From contig NC_056540.1 in NCBI RefSeq assembly GCF_910596095.1, forward strand, positions 17,448,501 to 17,512,500: 64,000 nucleotides of DNA, written 5' to 3'. The notes under the pieces are model-generated. The model had not been told where the DNA came from. It saw only the letters and a list, made by a program, of their open reading frames with translations, and did not search any database. This DNA is from Thunnus maccoyii (lineage: Eukaryota; Chordata; Actinopteri; Scombriformes; Scombridae). Each line of letters opens with the position of its first letter. Within the stretch, counting starts at the first letter, position 1. Of the stretch, positions 1 through 12,500 are shown piece after piece. Made by a program: the position numbers and the translations under genes.

Positions 1-129
1 ACCCTGTGGTGGAGTTCTGTTGTAGAAGAAATCAAGACACTGGGAGAAGTTTTTGCTGATCTCTCCGATGGCCAGTCCACCAAACCAGAGTGGAAGAAGA
101 AGCAGAGCTCCCATAGAGAATTGCAGCAT
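1..129 (-). CDS. ENDOD1-like secreted nuclease, first coding exon (partial)
   Basis: This is the N-terminal part of a second ENDOD1-like gene; the rest lies beyond the left edge. Reading minus from ATG 129-127 gives 43 codons with a signal peptide (basic-poor, Leu-rich stretch about residues 5-20), then the conserved run N-F-S-Q-C-L-D-F-F-Y-N-R-T-P-P-Q-G. The same exon occurs at 3586-3714 with about 90% identity at DNA level, so the two are recent tandem copies in the same orientation. The start is M-L-Q-F, at the second codon group of the other copy, because the codons matching its first ATG are missing here. A splice acceptor (TGTGCAG on minus) ends at 139, nine bases before the ATG. The family is the DNA/RNA non-specific endonuclease (Endonuclease_NS) superfamily; only the lead region is visible, so activity cannot be judged. 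Confidence 0.75.
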   Translation of the reverse strand, partial: MLQFSMGALLLLPLWFGGLAIGEISKNFSQCLDFFYNRTPPQG

Positions 130-137
130 CTTCCTTT

Positions 138-320
138 CCTGCACAACAGATAAGCAGGACAGATGTGTATTATACACCTGTGCTGAAGAAAGAGATGTTC
201 ATTAGCAGACAATTAACTCAGACTTTGCTCAAGAACTCCTCTAAGACAAACTTACCAAGATCTTTTCCTCCAAGCGATGAATGTGAATTTGTAGCTGTGT
301 ATCAAGTCCCAGACTATAAA
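138..320 (-). other. probable 5' leader intron and exon of the left ENDOD1-like gene
   Basis: On the minus strand a strong donor (CTTG|GTAAGTTTG) has its last exon base at 256, and an acceptor ends at 139 just before the ATG. Together they imply a 117-bp intron in the 5' leader with a non-coding exon beginning somewhere above 256. The exon's outer limit (about 320) is a guess; no clear minus-strand TATA box was found. Confidence 0.4.
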
Positions 321-1980
321 ACCTCCTTGCAGCTTTTCTTAGAAACTCTCTGTTCAGGTCTTGAGGTGGGTGGGGTAATATTTCATGTCCACAAACCACC
401 ACATGACAAACTGACAAACCAGGTCCAGACTTCACTTCTGCATTTTTTTTCTCAGAGAGGGCTACAAAAAGTGTAACAAGAAGGGAGTCCATGCAAGAGA
501 TACACCCAAACAAATGTTTTATTTATTGAACTTACCACAGTAAACAATATAGTCTGCAAAATAACAGAAAACCATGGAAACTAGCCAACTAAAGCCAGAT
601 ATTGGTGAGGACAATCTATGCATTGATTTTGGTAGAAAACCTTAATATATTGCAGGTGACGAAAGTCTGGTAGATGCTTGTATTACTGCACTGATGTAAA
701 CACTCTCTATGAGGATGAGATGTAGAGTTGAGTTAAACTGCAGATGAATATGTTGTTTTTATTGACCTCCAGTGGTTCAACTTCTCACCTCACTGCAGTG
801 AGCTACAGTGGTGAAGTTAATACAGCCTCAACTATCAGTGATGGGTGTGCTCAGAGGTGAAACACTGTTCTTTTTTTGTGTGATATAACCTTTACTTGAC
901 AGCTTGAAAGTGCAGAAATACAGGAAACATGTAATTCTTTCTAACTTTCTTTGCTTTACTTCTTTAGTTCTTTAGTGTAAAACAAAGAGACAGACACACA
1001 TGTAAATAATTCTTCTTGAGTAAACACATGTTCAAAGTTTGCAGTTGCTCATGTAATTTCTCTATAAGAGGAGAAATAAAACTCAAACTCAGACGTTCAG
1101 CCATTTAATTTGAGGTTTTTCTCATCTGTATGTACAAACTTGTTCTTATTTATTATTAAATTAATTTAAATGAAATTAAATGTATGTTTTTATGTTTTCA
1201 ATAATTCACTTATGTTAAAACCAATGATTTTTTTTTCTGAAAATGTACTTGACAGCTTGGTATTTTGTATGCTTTATTTTTGGTCATATTGAGGGAAAAA
1301 AACATTGAAATTCACCAGAATGGTCTTTATTTAATCAATTTCAATTTTAGTTCATTGGAAAATCACTGGCTTAATGAACACATTTTAATACGACACTGAC
1401 AAAAGGGGAAAATATTGATTTTGCCGAATCATTTTCATCAGAAACATTAACTTTAAATGAACATGAGACAACATTGTAAATAGAGAGGGAGTCTACAAAG
1501 TAACTCTGGATAAGAGATAAGGACTTTAAGTCTGATGACACTTCTGTCTCTGTCGCTCTTTCTCGCCCACCTAGAGCCCGGTTCTGCTTGAGGTTTCTTC
1601 CTGTTAAAGGGGAGTTCTTCCTTGCTGCTGTGCTAAGTGCTTGCTCATGGGGGAATGTTGGGTCTCTGTAAAATAAAGAGTATGGTCTAGACCTACTCTA
1701 TGTGAAAAGTGCCCTGAGATAACTTATGTTTTGATTTGGCGCTATATAAATACAACTGAATTTAATTGAATTTGTATGAACAAAGTTAGTATTTATTTAT
1801 GATGCTCAATAAAATGTACATTTCTATGTTATCAATAATGAACTTGTGATAACTCATGTTATTTTTTCTGAAAACATAACTGACAGCTTGGTGTTTTGTT
1901 TGTTTCACCCATTTCATTTGTTTTATTTGAAAATCATTAGTGAACATGTTTAAAGATGACACTGAAAAGAGGGGAAAACA
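321..1980. other. intergenic, AT-rich, no gene seen
   Basis: No reading frame with family character and no convincing splice-linked exons. It contains one recognisable interspersed repeat (1565-1775, listed separately). A similar short phrase (TGACAGCTTG followed by T-rich sequence) recurs near 898, 1250 and 1880, which suggests old local duplication. Confidence 0.5.
1565..1775 (+). repeat. teleost non-LTR/SINE-type repeat 3' part
   Basis: The stretch has phrases of a very common fish interspersed repeat: GAGGTTTCTTCCTGTTAAA, then AAGTGCTTGCTCATGGGGG, then TTTGGCGCTATATAAAT followed by an (AATTG)-type tail. I recognise the repeat by sequence but do not assign a family name with certainty. 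Confidence 0.75.
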
Positions 1981-1986
1981 TTTATT
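1981..1986 (-). terminator. polyadenylation signal AATAAA (ENDOD1-like gene)
   Basis: TTTATT on plus is AATAAA on minus, about 210 bp downstream of the stop codon at 2196. It is the best candidate for the 3' end of the complete ENDOD1-like transcript. Confidence 0.5.
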
Positions 1987-2195
1987 TAAAAAAACCATAA
2001 TCATCGGAAAAATTTATTTCAAACCATCATGAGACACTATCATATTCTGGTTAATCAAACAATCATTCAGTATTACAAAGAGGGGGGTTTATGAAGAACA
2101 GGGGACAAAGACTCTGGCTCAGACTTCTTGAGTCTGGCCAGGCAGGAGGGATATTAACACATGATTTCAGTAAGAATCTAAAGCTTTGATCTTTG

Positions 2196-3720
2196 TTACT
2201 GACACTGTCCATCAAACAGACTGATGGACATGGCCAGCCTTTGTGCGAGGATACTCTCCAGGGTCTCTAAAGACATCCGCCTCACATCATAGCCCCGCAC
2301 AAAGGCCTTCGCCCTGGGATTAACTGGCACAATCTCCTCTCCGCTGTTGCGGTCATTTCTCCCCACTGCTGCGTATGTGGGGAAAAATGGCTGCATAGAC
2401 TCAGGAAGGTTGTCATTGTAAGATGGGCAGCAGTAAGCAGACCACATGTACTCAGGAACAGACACCCTCTTATTGATCCAGTGAGCTCCAGACTCATAAG
2501 GCAGGACCCCAGTGATCACGTACATAGGCCCTCTACAGAAGGCCTTGAATTTTCTTAACATATCATTTTCCAGTGAGTTCCAGGGGCCAGAGTTGGAGCC
2601 TGCCCGCTGAGGAACAATGTTTGTGAGGGTGAAGGTGGCTTCACGGTCTTCTTTTGTCTTCCGGTGCATGCTGGGATTGAGATGGCCTTTGGTGTAGTTG
2701 GAGTACTTATAGTCCTGACGCACTGCCTGGCTCTCAATCACATTCTGGTCGGCGGGGATGAAGAAAGATTTCATCTCCGGGCTGGCACGGGAAAATGCCA
2801 ACTTAATAACCAAGAGAGAAGGAGATGTCACTTTTTGGGTGTATTTATACTTTGTGAATGGGTGTGTGACTGACCCACTCATGTAGTTTGTGAAATAAAA
2901 ATGAAAAATAAACTGATGAAATGCAAATTCCCTTTTCTCTGTAATGATAATATGTGTGATAGCATTGTTCTTCTTACAGTTAGTAAGAAGCCACTTCTGC
3001 TTCTGTTTAAAGTTAAAGGCAAAAACCTCATATGCACCACACCAGCTACAATGACACTTCAATTAAATATCACTCCGTGTTACATCTGGTCTTGTTGCCT
3101 TAACACATAAACACAAATGTTCATTAGATCTACATGAGAATGTAGAATTTAGAACAAATAAAAGGATATTTTTGTGAAATCTTGTGAGTTACTACATTTA
3201 ACTCTACCTTTAAACAATAATGCATTGATAGAAAAACAGTGGACCAAAGGTAGAGATAATTTATTGTAGAATTACCACAATCAAGAAAGAGCTTTGTCAG
3301 GACACTAGTTTTTCCCTATAAATCTATATAATTACAGAATATAATCATGTTCAAACACGTCATATCTGACAAAGTCTAATTCAACAGAGTTGTTGCATCA
3401 CAAACGTTAATTACCTGTGGTTCATACATCCAAGTAGCGTTGGGTCGTTTGCCATCTGCAGGACTGAGTATGTACGCGGAGTATAATGGTGCACGATGCT
3501 GACGCTGATACAGGCTGGCAAAGCGGTACTGGTTTTTGTAGCGCTGGCATATTGGCTGATACACCTCTGCAGTGATACCCTGTGGTGGAGTTCTGTTGTA
3601 GAAGAAATCAAGGCACTGGGAGAAGTCTTTGCTGATCTCTCCGATGACCAGTCCACCAAACCAGGGCAGGAGAAGAAGCAGAGCTCCCGTGGAGAATTGC
3701 AGCGTCTTCCTTTGAGACAT
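2196..3720 (-). CDS. ENDOD1-like secreted endonuclease domain protein
   Basis: Two coding exons on minus: 3720-3415 (102 codons) and 2801-2196 (201 codons plus stop), joined in phase 0 (CAG|GTAATT to TTAAG|TTGGCA), giving 303 aa. A signal peptide (Leu-rich, residues about 10-27) is followed by the family's lead region (Q-C-L-D-F-F-Y-N-R-T-P-P-Q-G, Cys36) and then the DNA/RNA non-specific endonuclease domain (about 60-260). The catalytic-region motif that is D-R-G-H in Serratia-type nucleases reads T-K-G-H-L-N-P at residues 139-145, so the His is kept while Asp and Arg are changed. N-R-T and N-Y-T are possible glycosylation sites. At 303 aa it matches the short fish form and lacks the long C-terminal membrane region of human ENDOD1. 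A partial tandem copy lies at 1-129. Whether it cuts nucleic acid is uncertain. Confidence 0.85.
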
Positions 3721-3860
3721 CCTACATAACAGAGCAGCAGGCTGTAAACAGAGAGAGAGAGAGACACACTGTTCCTTGTAGACGAAGTTCTAGAGTCTAA
3801 TAAAAACCTAGATTTCCTTTGTGTCCATTCAGCGTCTGGAGTTATCACTGTCATTTCCTC

Positions 3861-3869
3861 TTATATATA
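3861..3869 (-). promoter_or_regulatory. TATA-like box for the ENDOD1-like gene
   Basis: On the minus strand the sequence GTATATATAAGAGG lies about 145 bp above the ATG at 3720. Transcription would begin near 3830 and give a leader of roughly 110 nt. This is inferred from position only. Confidence 0.45.
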
Positions 3870-6800
3870 CTGACAGCAGGAACCCTGTGGGTGATGGTTT
3901 TAACACACCCACTAACCCCTTGTTTGCTGTCAAACTTCCCTTGTTCCCCTTTTTCCCCTTCTGGGAAACAAAAGCTTTGCATGTTCTTTATTGATCAATC
4001 AGCTGAGGCAGAGAACATCTTGTTTCAAGTCTTTAATTCTTTGGTGAGGGTCAAAAGGCTGCACTCCAAAACCTAAACTGACCCAAACCTTTATTTATTC
4101 CTTCTTTCTCATATCTATCACATCTAATTTTATGATCTTTTAAATCCAGAGAATCAGTTGAAACACGAGATATTTAGACTATCTTCATAAGAGGACAAAA
4201 AGCATGTAGTGAATGCTACAGGAACTGACAGTGCAGCTTCTGGTTGCTGGCTGTTGGAGAAGTTGTTGTTGTCTTGTTTATGTCCCCCCAAGGACCAGGC
4301 TTCTATGCTTTTAAGGACCACAGACCCCCTGAGGCATCAGGAATCACCAGAGACTGAGAGGTGTTGAAAACCCATGAGTACTTTGCATGATGCAAAGGTC
4401 AGAGCCTTTCTTGTATATCTCTCAACAAATGACTTTTCTTGCGAGTACTGACTCATGAGTATTTGCAATATGTAGTTTCGGTGTAGTCTTGTATTTACTG
4501 TGTCATCAAAACTCCCTTCATGGTAGGAACCGGAAAAAAAAAAATTGCCGGAAGTTATACAGCAAAAGCTCTCATATAGTACTTCCATTATTTCTCAACC
4601 GTAACTTTACAAAAAGTCTGCAGCTTCTTTATGTCATCCTTTGCTTGACCTGTTTGTGGGGGAAATCCTTGGTTTCAGTGGCTCTGCTCCAATTTGTCAA
4701 AAATGACGATTTTACTGTATTTATGAATTGTTGGATTGTCAAAAGGTCATAAATATGGGAGAAAACCAGAGTGATGTACACAGATAGATGAGAGATTTGA
4801 GACCATGATGTACCGTAGGGGTAGGTGGAGAGGTACGTTAGGTATGGATATAGTCTTGTTTTGAGTATTGATGCTATAGGATTGATACCAAAAAATGGGT
4901 CACATTCTGGGCTATTAAACAAACTCAGAGACCACCTTGTTAGTTCAAAGAATTACACGGAATTAACTTATTTGTTATTTACCTTTAAAAGTTGTCTTGT
5001 GTTTTAACGTACATGTGATTAAGTATATAAAAGAGGACAATAAAAATAAAAAGTGATGCTCGGCAAACCACTAAGTGGTGATGAAAATGTATTTGGAAAC
5101 CTGCATATTTAGAATAATATTACATTAGCTGTTTATAATAATAAAATGTCTTATAGCTGTACTAATATCAGTGATTGTGGCCTTGATGTCAAATACCAAA
5201 TTTCATGGTATTACCCACGATAAAAGTACCATTTTCTTTTTTTTGTGTGTTGTTAAGAAGCAAACTGGAGTTTAGACTAAGCCTCAACTATATCGAGGAT
5301 ATCGAGTTAGCTGTGCGACGTCTTGTGAGTGAATAAGGTCGTTTTAGATTAAAAATAAACTTAAATGGAAGACTGACCTCAACGCCCCCACCTCAGCTCT
5401 CTCTCAAAAGAAGTTTATATATTAAATATTTAGACTTTCAGTGTGATTTGTAAATACATGCAGCCAATAATGGTGTTTTCTGAACTAATTTATACTGTAA
5501 GTTCAATCATCTAGTAAAAAAATCATAAAATGAAGCATCAGCATGGTTTGTAGGTTGCAAAAACAAGCCTGAATGTAAATGTATTGCCTGATGAATGATT
5601 GCAGTATCTTTTCAGGAATAAAGGAAACACATGTGAATTTTGGCCATCCAGTGAGCCCTTAGAGACATGACACTCGACAGGTTGCTGACTGCAGGACAAA
5701 CAAACTAATCATGCAGATCAGTTTAACTGGCCGGACTGTGAGTAATAACGCTGCATTTACAGTCACTGGTGACGAGTTGCCATCTGTGGGTGATCAGGAA
5801 TTACCAGAGGAGTTTCAACGCAGAGGAGAGCTGCTGAGCTTGACTTACTGACTTATTGTGTGTCAGCTAGTTTCCATTCTTCTTCCCTCTTTTATTACTG
5901 ACTCTGGCTTTAGGGTTTGTTTATATTGAACACCTTGCTCATTAATCTGAATGAAAAAGACATTAACCTTACTATTAATTTCCTGTTTTTATATACAGTA
6001 TGTATTTTTAAATGTGAAAGAGGAGCTCCAACTCAATAATATCCCCCTGATGTGTACATTCATGTGTACATAAATCATTTATGGATTGCCAGATTGTGTC
6101 TGGTGTTTATCCCCTCCAGACTGACACTTTATTTGTCTTTGAAGCTCTTTAATTCATCAGAACGACTCTTCCAGTGGATCATTTGACCGCTCTTCTACTG
6201 GAAAAGGGCTGCAGAGCATCTGCACCAACATGTAATTGTTAACAACGTATTAACATTTGTAACTGCAGGTTTGGATTATTGAAAAAGCCTATTAGCTTAT
6301 TAACATTTACAAATACAGATGACTATCTGTATCTGACTATATGTCTGATGAAAAACAGTGTGGAGTCTTATGTGAAGCAGAATTTATCCAAAAGATCTCT
6401 GTGCACAGTTACGTTCAGGTACATTACCAGTAGCTGTAGGTTTACTGATCTCCCTAAAGAGAAAAGATTGTTTGCTCTGTGGTTTAGGTGAGACTGAAGA
6501 CAAAGTCAATTTTATGTTTTATTGTTCATTATATTATGATTTAAGGGCTACTCTATTTAGTAAAATGTCCTTAATTTCTGTTTTTTTTCTGAATGAACGG
6601 TTCTAAGAAACTCGAGCTGTGTTTCAGGAAGGGAACATTTTGTGTGGCTGATTTTATTTGTAGAGTCTGGTACAGGACATAAAGTTCTTTGTTGCAATGT
6701 GATGTTAGAAGTTTTGTTCTTGCCTAAGTCTGACTAATGTTGCACCACTGCACCTGTATATTGTTGTCTTGTAAGTCCATGTGGGCGAGAGACTTGTGTG

Positions 6801-7329
6801 ACTGCCTGATTGACTACGTGAAATACAGATAGTAACTCTGCATTGGTAAAAACATTTATAATGGTGGTTATAAATATAAACTGATGGTTTGTTACCCTTT
6901 ATAATGACTGGACTTTATTAATTACTGTTTATTACTTTATCAATAAGGTAACAGCCAGAAAGATTTTTCACAACCCAAGATCTGTTCTTATTATTTTTTT
7001 ATGACTGGTCTATAAAACATAACCATTAATTAATCTATTGTCACAACTGATAAGCCCTTAATAAAGGGTGACTAAGCTAAAGGTAGCCTACATATATGTC
7101 TTGATCTGTGTTTGGCTGTCAGGCTGAGACTGTGCGCCTTGACTGGAGTCTCTCCAGCGGCGGCGCAGCGGCACTGAGCCTGTTGCTGCACGCCTTCCGC
7201 CTCTTTCGTAAAAACATCTGCCCCGCTGTCAGCTTCAGCTCAGACCACTCCCTCTCTCAGTCTGCACGGAAGACCAGTCTAGTCTTTACTTGTCACAGTG
7301 TTGCCGTTAGACGTTTCTTTTTCGGGACT
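3870..7329. other. intergenic, no gene recognised
   Basis: AT-rich sequence with only short, character-free reading frames. No conserved protein motif, tRNA or clear repeat terminus was found. The last 200 bp (from about 7130) become GC-rich and are the likely promoter and leader of the downstream TRIM gene. Confidence 0.5.
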
Positions 7330-7368
7330 ATGTGCGCTGCCGAGAATGGCGGAGGCCTGCGCGCTTGA
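7330..7368 (+). other. short upstream ORF overlapping the TRIM start codon
   Basis: An ATG at 7330 opens a 12-codon frame ending at TGA 7366-7368. It overlaps the main TRIM start (ATG 7346) in another frame. If the leader begins upstream of 7330, scanning ribosomes meet this ATG first. Confidence 0.5.
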
Positions 7369-9490
7369 CGAACTACAGTCGGAGCTCACCTGCCCGGTGT
7401 GTCTGGAGCTGTTCCGTGACCCGGTGATCCTCGAGTGCGGACATCACTTCTGCCAGGTTTGCATCATCCAGTGCTGGGAAGCCAAAGCGGACGAGCTGTC
7501 GAACTGCCCAAAGTGCAGAAAGTCGTGCGCCCGTAAACTTCGACCCAACTCGCTCCTGTGCAACGTCGTTGACAGTGTGCGTAGAGCCCGGACCATGGAC
7601 GCAGCCGTGGGGACAATCGGGTATGACCCGGAAAGTGGTACGCTGGAGGAACCGGAGGAACGGGAGCCCGGGTCCAGCATGAGCAGTGTGGCCTCGTCCA
7701 TCGGGCACTGGCCGCGCCTCGGTTTGGATATGTGCGAGGAGCATGAGGAGAAGCTGAAGCTTTACTGCGAGGACGACCAGCTGCCCATCTGTCTGGTGTG
7801 CGGCATGTCCCGGGACCACAAGACCCACAATGTCATACCCATTAACGAGGCTTTTGAAAACTACAAGGTACAACCAGGTTCACACAGACCATTTGAGACA
7901 ATGTACTTGTAGATGACTATTAGTTATTGTTTGATCAATGTGATTCATTGCTTGAAGGATCACCCCACTTAGGTTTTTCCGTATCTTTCAAATATCTAAT
8001 TAATTTGTGCTCTACATTATAATAACTGCAGTTATAAGATTATATGCGGGCTCATTTGACACTCCCCTTCTTGTCCCTGGAAGGAAGTGCACCAAACATT
8101 CCTAAAAGTCAAATCAAACCTACTCTATAATTTAAAAAGCAGCTTTTTTAACAGTTCTGGTTAACAATGAGGGCTTTCAGAGATCAGATGATGAGACATG
8201 AGAGTTATTTTAAAAGCAGACTTCTTGTTTGCCTTTGGGTACTTTGTGTTTTTAGAGGAATTCAGCAGGTCAGTGTGAGTTCTTGTAATTCCTGTACTCT
8301 TTCAACCTTTCTGTCAGTTTGTTTGGAGACTCGCTCTGAGAGGCCTCTCGGGGCAAGTCTGACACGTTTTACTGGCGCTGAATTCCTATTTAGTTTGAAT
8401 TTGTGGGTCAGAGCCAGGGAAGGGTGGACATCATATGACTCCCATTAAAGTTGACTGTTGTTGTTCAGAGCGAGTCACCAATCGAATTAACTCTTGTTCG
8501 TTTAAGTGTAATCTTGTTTACAGAAACCATGTTTTATAAATGTTTTGCATGTGATCATTTATTTCTGCTGCCCAACCAACAGGACAAGCTGTCTGTCGCT
8601 CTGGAGAGGGTACAGCAGCAGACGGAGGAGGCCTCGCTCTTCCAAACACAGACCAATGAAAAGATCCTCCTCATTAAGGTATCAAGACGTGTGTGTGTGT
8701 GTGTGTTTGTTTGTATATCTGTGTGTATGGAGCATTGTGAAAGACAGGAATACCCTGAACGCCCCTCCTGGTCTTCTCAGTAGAACCAGAAAATCTGGTA
8801 GCTAGTTAATGTTCACCTGCGTTCCTCCACCTGTAGCTGTCTGACAGACGTGACTCGTCCGAATAAAGTCTTGTGTTGATGACACAGCAGCTTGTCACTC
8901 AGCGCTGTTTTAACGTGATGACTCTCATGTCTTGCAAAGGCAGTCATGCATCCTGAAATGGAATTATGAAAAGACAAACATTTATACATGTCATGTTTGT
9001 CTTTCCTGTCTTTCACAGGTGGACCACACACATGCACGCACGTACACGCACACACACACACACACACACATGTACAGGGTATATAAGTGTACAGTACAAT
9101 AGCTCATGTCACACACCCTCACAGATAGAGATAACAGCTGACAAAGTATAGACTGGGTTGCTTTTTCCACCAAAGCAGCATTCAGCTCAAATTGTATGTG
9201 TGTGTGTGTGTCAAACAGAGATATGACTGTGGCATGTTTGTTGTGTTAGGGTGTTTCTGCTGCAGCAGATAAGTACACATATCTCTGCTATAGGCTACTA
9301 CTTTTTACATTTTCTGGCCTGTCTGTCTGTCTCTGTGTGTATATTTCATTTGCCTGTGTGTCTGTCTGTTTGACCCAGTTTTATGTGCACATTCACAGAT
9401 TTTCACTTCTTGATTTCACCGTCAGTATGACAGGATGTGGGTGAGAAAGGTTGAGAGGAAGTTGGTCAATTCTCGTTCTGCAAATTTCCT

Positions 9491-9532
<42 letters not shown>

Positions 9533-12500
9533 GTGTGTGTGTGTGTGTGTGTGTGTCTGTAAGTGCCTATTTTGTGTCATTTTACCTGCCTACCTGTCTA
9601 TCTGCCATAGTCTGATGAATGGATACATGTTCTACATACACTGATAGAGGTAGTATCCTTATTCTTTATCAAACTGTAAAAAAAAACTAACTCTGTTAGT
9701 CCAGCATTGATTATGTCACTTATGTAAAAGTGCATCCTTATTAAGCTCAAAAGTTAGTTTAGTACTTAAAGTACTAAAAGTACAAAATACAGAAAACTGG
9801 CCCCAGTGTGTTATATATTATTAGATTATTACTGCTGAAGCTGTTGTAGTTGGTCGAGGTGGAGCAAGTTTTAACTACTTTATAGATGTTGATAGATGTT
9901 GGGTAGTTTAACCTATAATAATGCATCATATTTTATAAAACAATCATATGTCTTCCATGTAAAATCTCAATCTGTAAAGTGACCAGTAACTATAGCTGTC
10001 AGATAAATGTAGTGGAGTAAAAACTGTAATATTTTCCTCTGATTCAGGGCTGGAAGTACAACATGTTGTATTCTCTCTTATCTATCTTATTTGTCATTGT
10101 CTTTTATCTGTTTTGTCTACTTCTGATTAATTTTATTTTAAATCTATTTGATTTTATTACACTTTCATCATTTTTTAAAATTTCTTGTGTGCATTAGTCT
10201 CAAATTGTTTTACTGCTTACATTTGTTCTGTCTTAATATCTGTTTGTCAGTCATCTGTAAAGCATTTTGAATTGCACTAATCTGTACAAAAGGCCATATA
10301 CAAATGAAGTTTGATTGATTTATAAAGTGGAAATACTTAAGTACAGCATAAGTACTGAAAATCTGTACGAAAGTGCAGTACTTGAGTAAACGTACTTAAT
10401 CACATTCTACCACCGATTAGATAACATAAAAACATCAAGCCTAAACCGCTGGTTGATAGTGTTACTAAAACAGATAGCAACACTGCTGGGGCCCAGATCT
10501 GGCCTACACCCCACACTTTTGGCATTTTCTTTCTCCCCACATACTGGTGGAGTGATGGCACTTGGGCGGTCTGTTTCTCAAATCTGAGCCACAAGCAACC
10601 CCTGTGTTAATCAAGAACAAACCAGATAAACGAGAATTGGCCCACATCCAGAATACACATACATGAGAGCACTGCATCTTTACCAAAAATGGCCCACATT
10701 TAATTTGGGCCATTTTTGCTATTTTACATGTGGGCTATTTCAGGCTCACATCCTTTTTGTCTGGTCAGAAGACAGCCAGCAGTTCCATATCATTGCCTGA
10801 AGTGGCCCACTTCCGTATGCTATCGGGGAAGTGCAGATGAACCTTCCATTTTTAACCCTTGTTGTGTTTTTTTTTTATTTTTGTGTACAACTGTATAAAT
10901 GTAGAAAACGCAAAGTATCTCCAAGAAACTAACAGAATAAAAACTTCATGTTTACAGCAGGAGACTTCAGGTTTTGTTGTCAGTCCCTCATAAATTGCCA
11001 TTTTGCACTGAGATTCAACATTCTCCATTCTTGCCGGTTACAGAGGTGTAACATATTTTCAATTTTCCTACAAACAGAGCGGCAAATCAGGGAAACTCTC
11101 CTCTCTTTTTCTCAGGAGCGAGCAGGAGATCTGGAGGAGCTGGTCACTGCAGAGTTCAGCCGTCTGAGGGAGTTCCTTCTGGAGGAGGAGGAGCGCATAA
11201 AGGAGAAACTGCAGAAACAGAAAGTGGAGAAGCTCAACCAGCTGGAGGAGGCACTCACTGAAGCCACGGAGCAAATTAGCCAACTGGAAAGTACGGCTGA
11301 TCAGCTCCGCCTCAAACTGAGGGAAGAAGAAAACCCAGAGCAACTGAAAGTAAGAGAAGAGGGAGGAGAGGAGGGCCAGATATTTAATTGTATACAAGAT
11401 GATCTATTGTGTAGCATTGTTCTATTAATGTAGATACATTAAAATAAAGAGAAAAATAAGTATCAATTAAATGAAGAAAATATGTGAACAAATGAAGAAT
11501 ATCTGCATGTTGCAGCAGAGACGAGAGTGATTTGTAATCACAGGCCTGTTTTCATTTTCTCTGTTTCAGGGAATTAAAGATTTCATTGGAGGGTGAGTGT
11601 CATCTTGATCATATCTCCTTTCAGCATGACTGTTGTGACTTCTGATTGAGTCATTTCATTTCTAGGTCATCTCATAACTGTTCTGAATCAAATATCTCAA
11701 GTCAAATGTCCTTTTTGTTATGTAATTAACTGTACGTCCTGTTCAAACAGGATGTTGGGGCATTATTGTGGATTAGTGAATCATGTGTACACATTGTAGT
11801 GCCAACTTTGTTTGTTTCTCAGACAGTAAACAGACTTTCTTTACCACCTGTAATACAGATGATTTATTTTTAGATTACAATCTCTTTCTCACTCTCCTTT
11901 CCAGGGCTGAGAGCTTGTTTGAGCGCCCTCCAGAGGTGGGTGTGGATCTGCAGTCTGGAGAGTTCCTGGGACCTCTGCAGTACAGGACCTGGAGGAAAAT
12001 GAGCTCAATTTTTCAGCCAGGTATTAAGACAAATACACACACATGGCATGAACACACATCACCACACTAGTATTAGAGTTGCACTTCAAAAACATTGGGG
12101 GACTCTCAAGAGAATGGTCAAAATTGATGCAGCTCCAAAACCACTGGATCCTTCAATTCCCATAATGCAGCTCAGTAGCTTGTTTTGTTTGACCCTCCTC
12201 ATCTTTCAAACTCCACACCCCCAGTTTCTAACACAGGCTTTCTGTTGAAAATTTGTAGTCCTCAAGCCAAAGCCGGCACACCTTGGTGTTGTAACTGGAG
12301 TTATTTTCTCAGTCTTAACAAAACTCCTCCAGAAAGACATTATTTGTCCGTTTCACAGGCTGTTTAGTTCTTCCTTGACTAGCACAATGACTTTGACATG
12401 TGAAATCAGAGGTGTGCCCCTTTAAAAACAAGTTGGTTATGTCTACAAAAGCAATTTTTGTGTTTTGCAACTTTTGTGCAGTCTTGTATCAACCTGCTCT

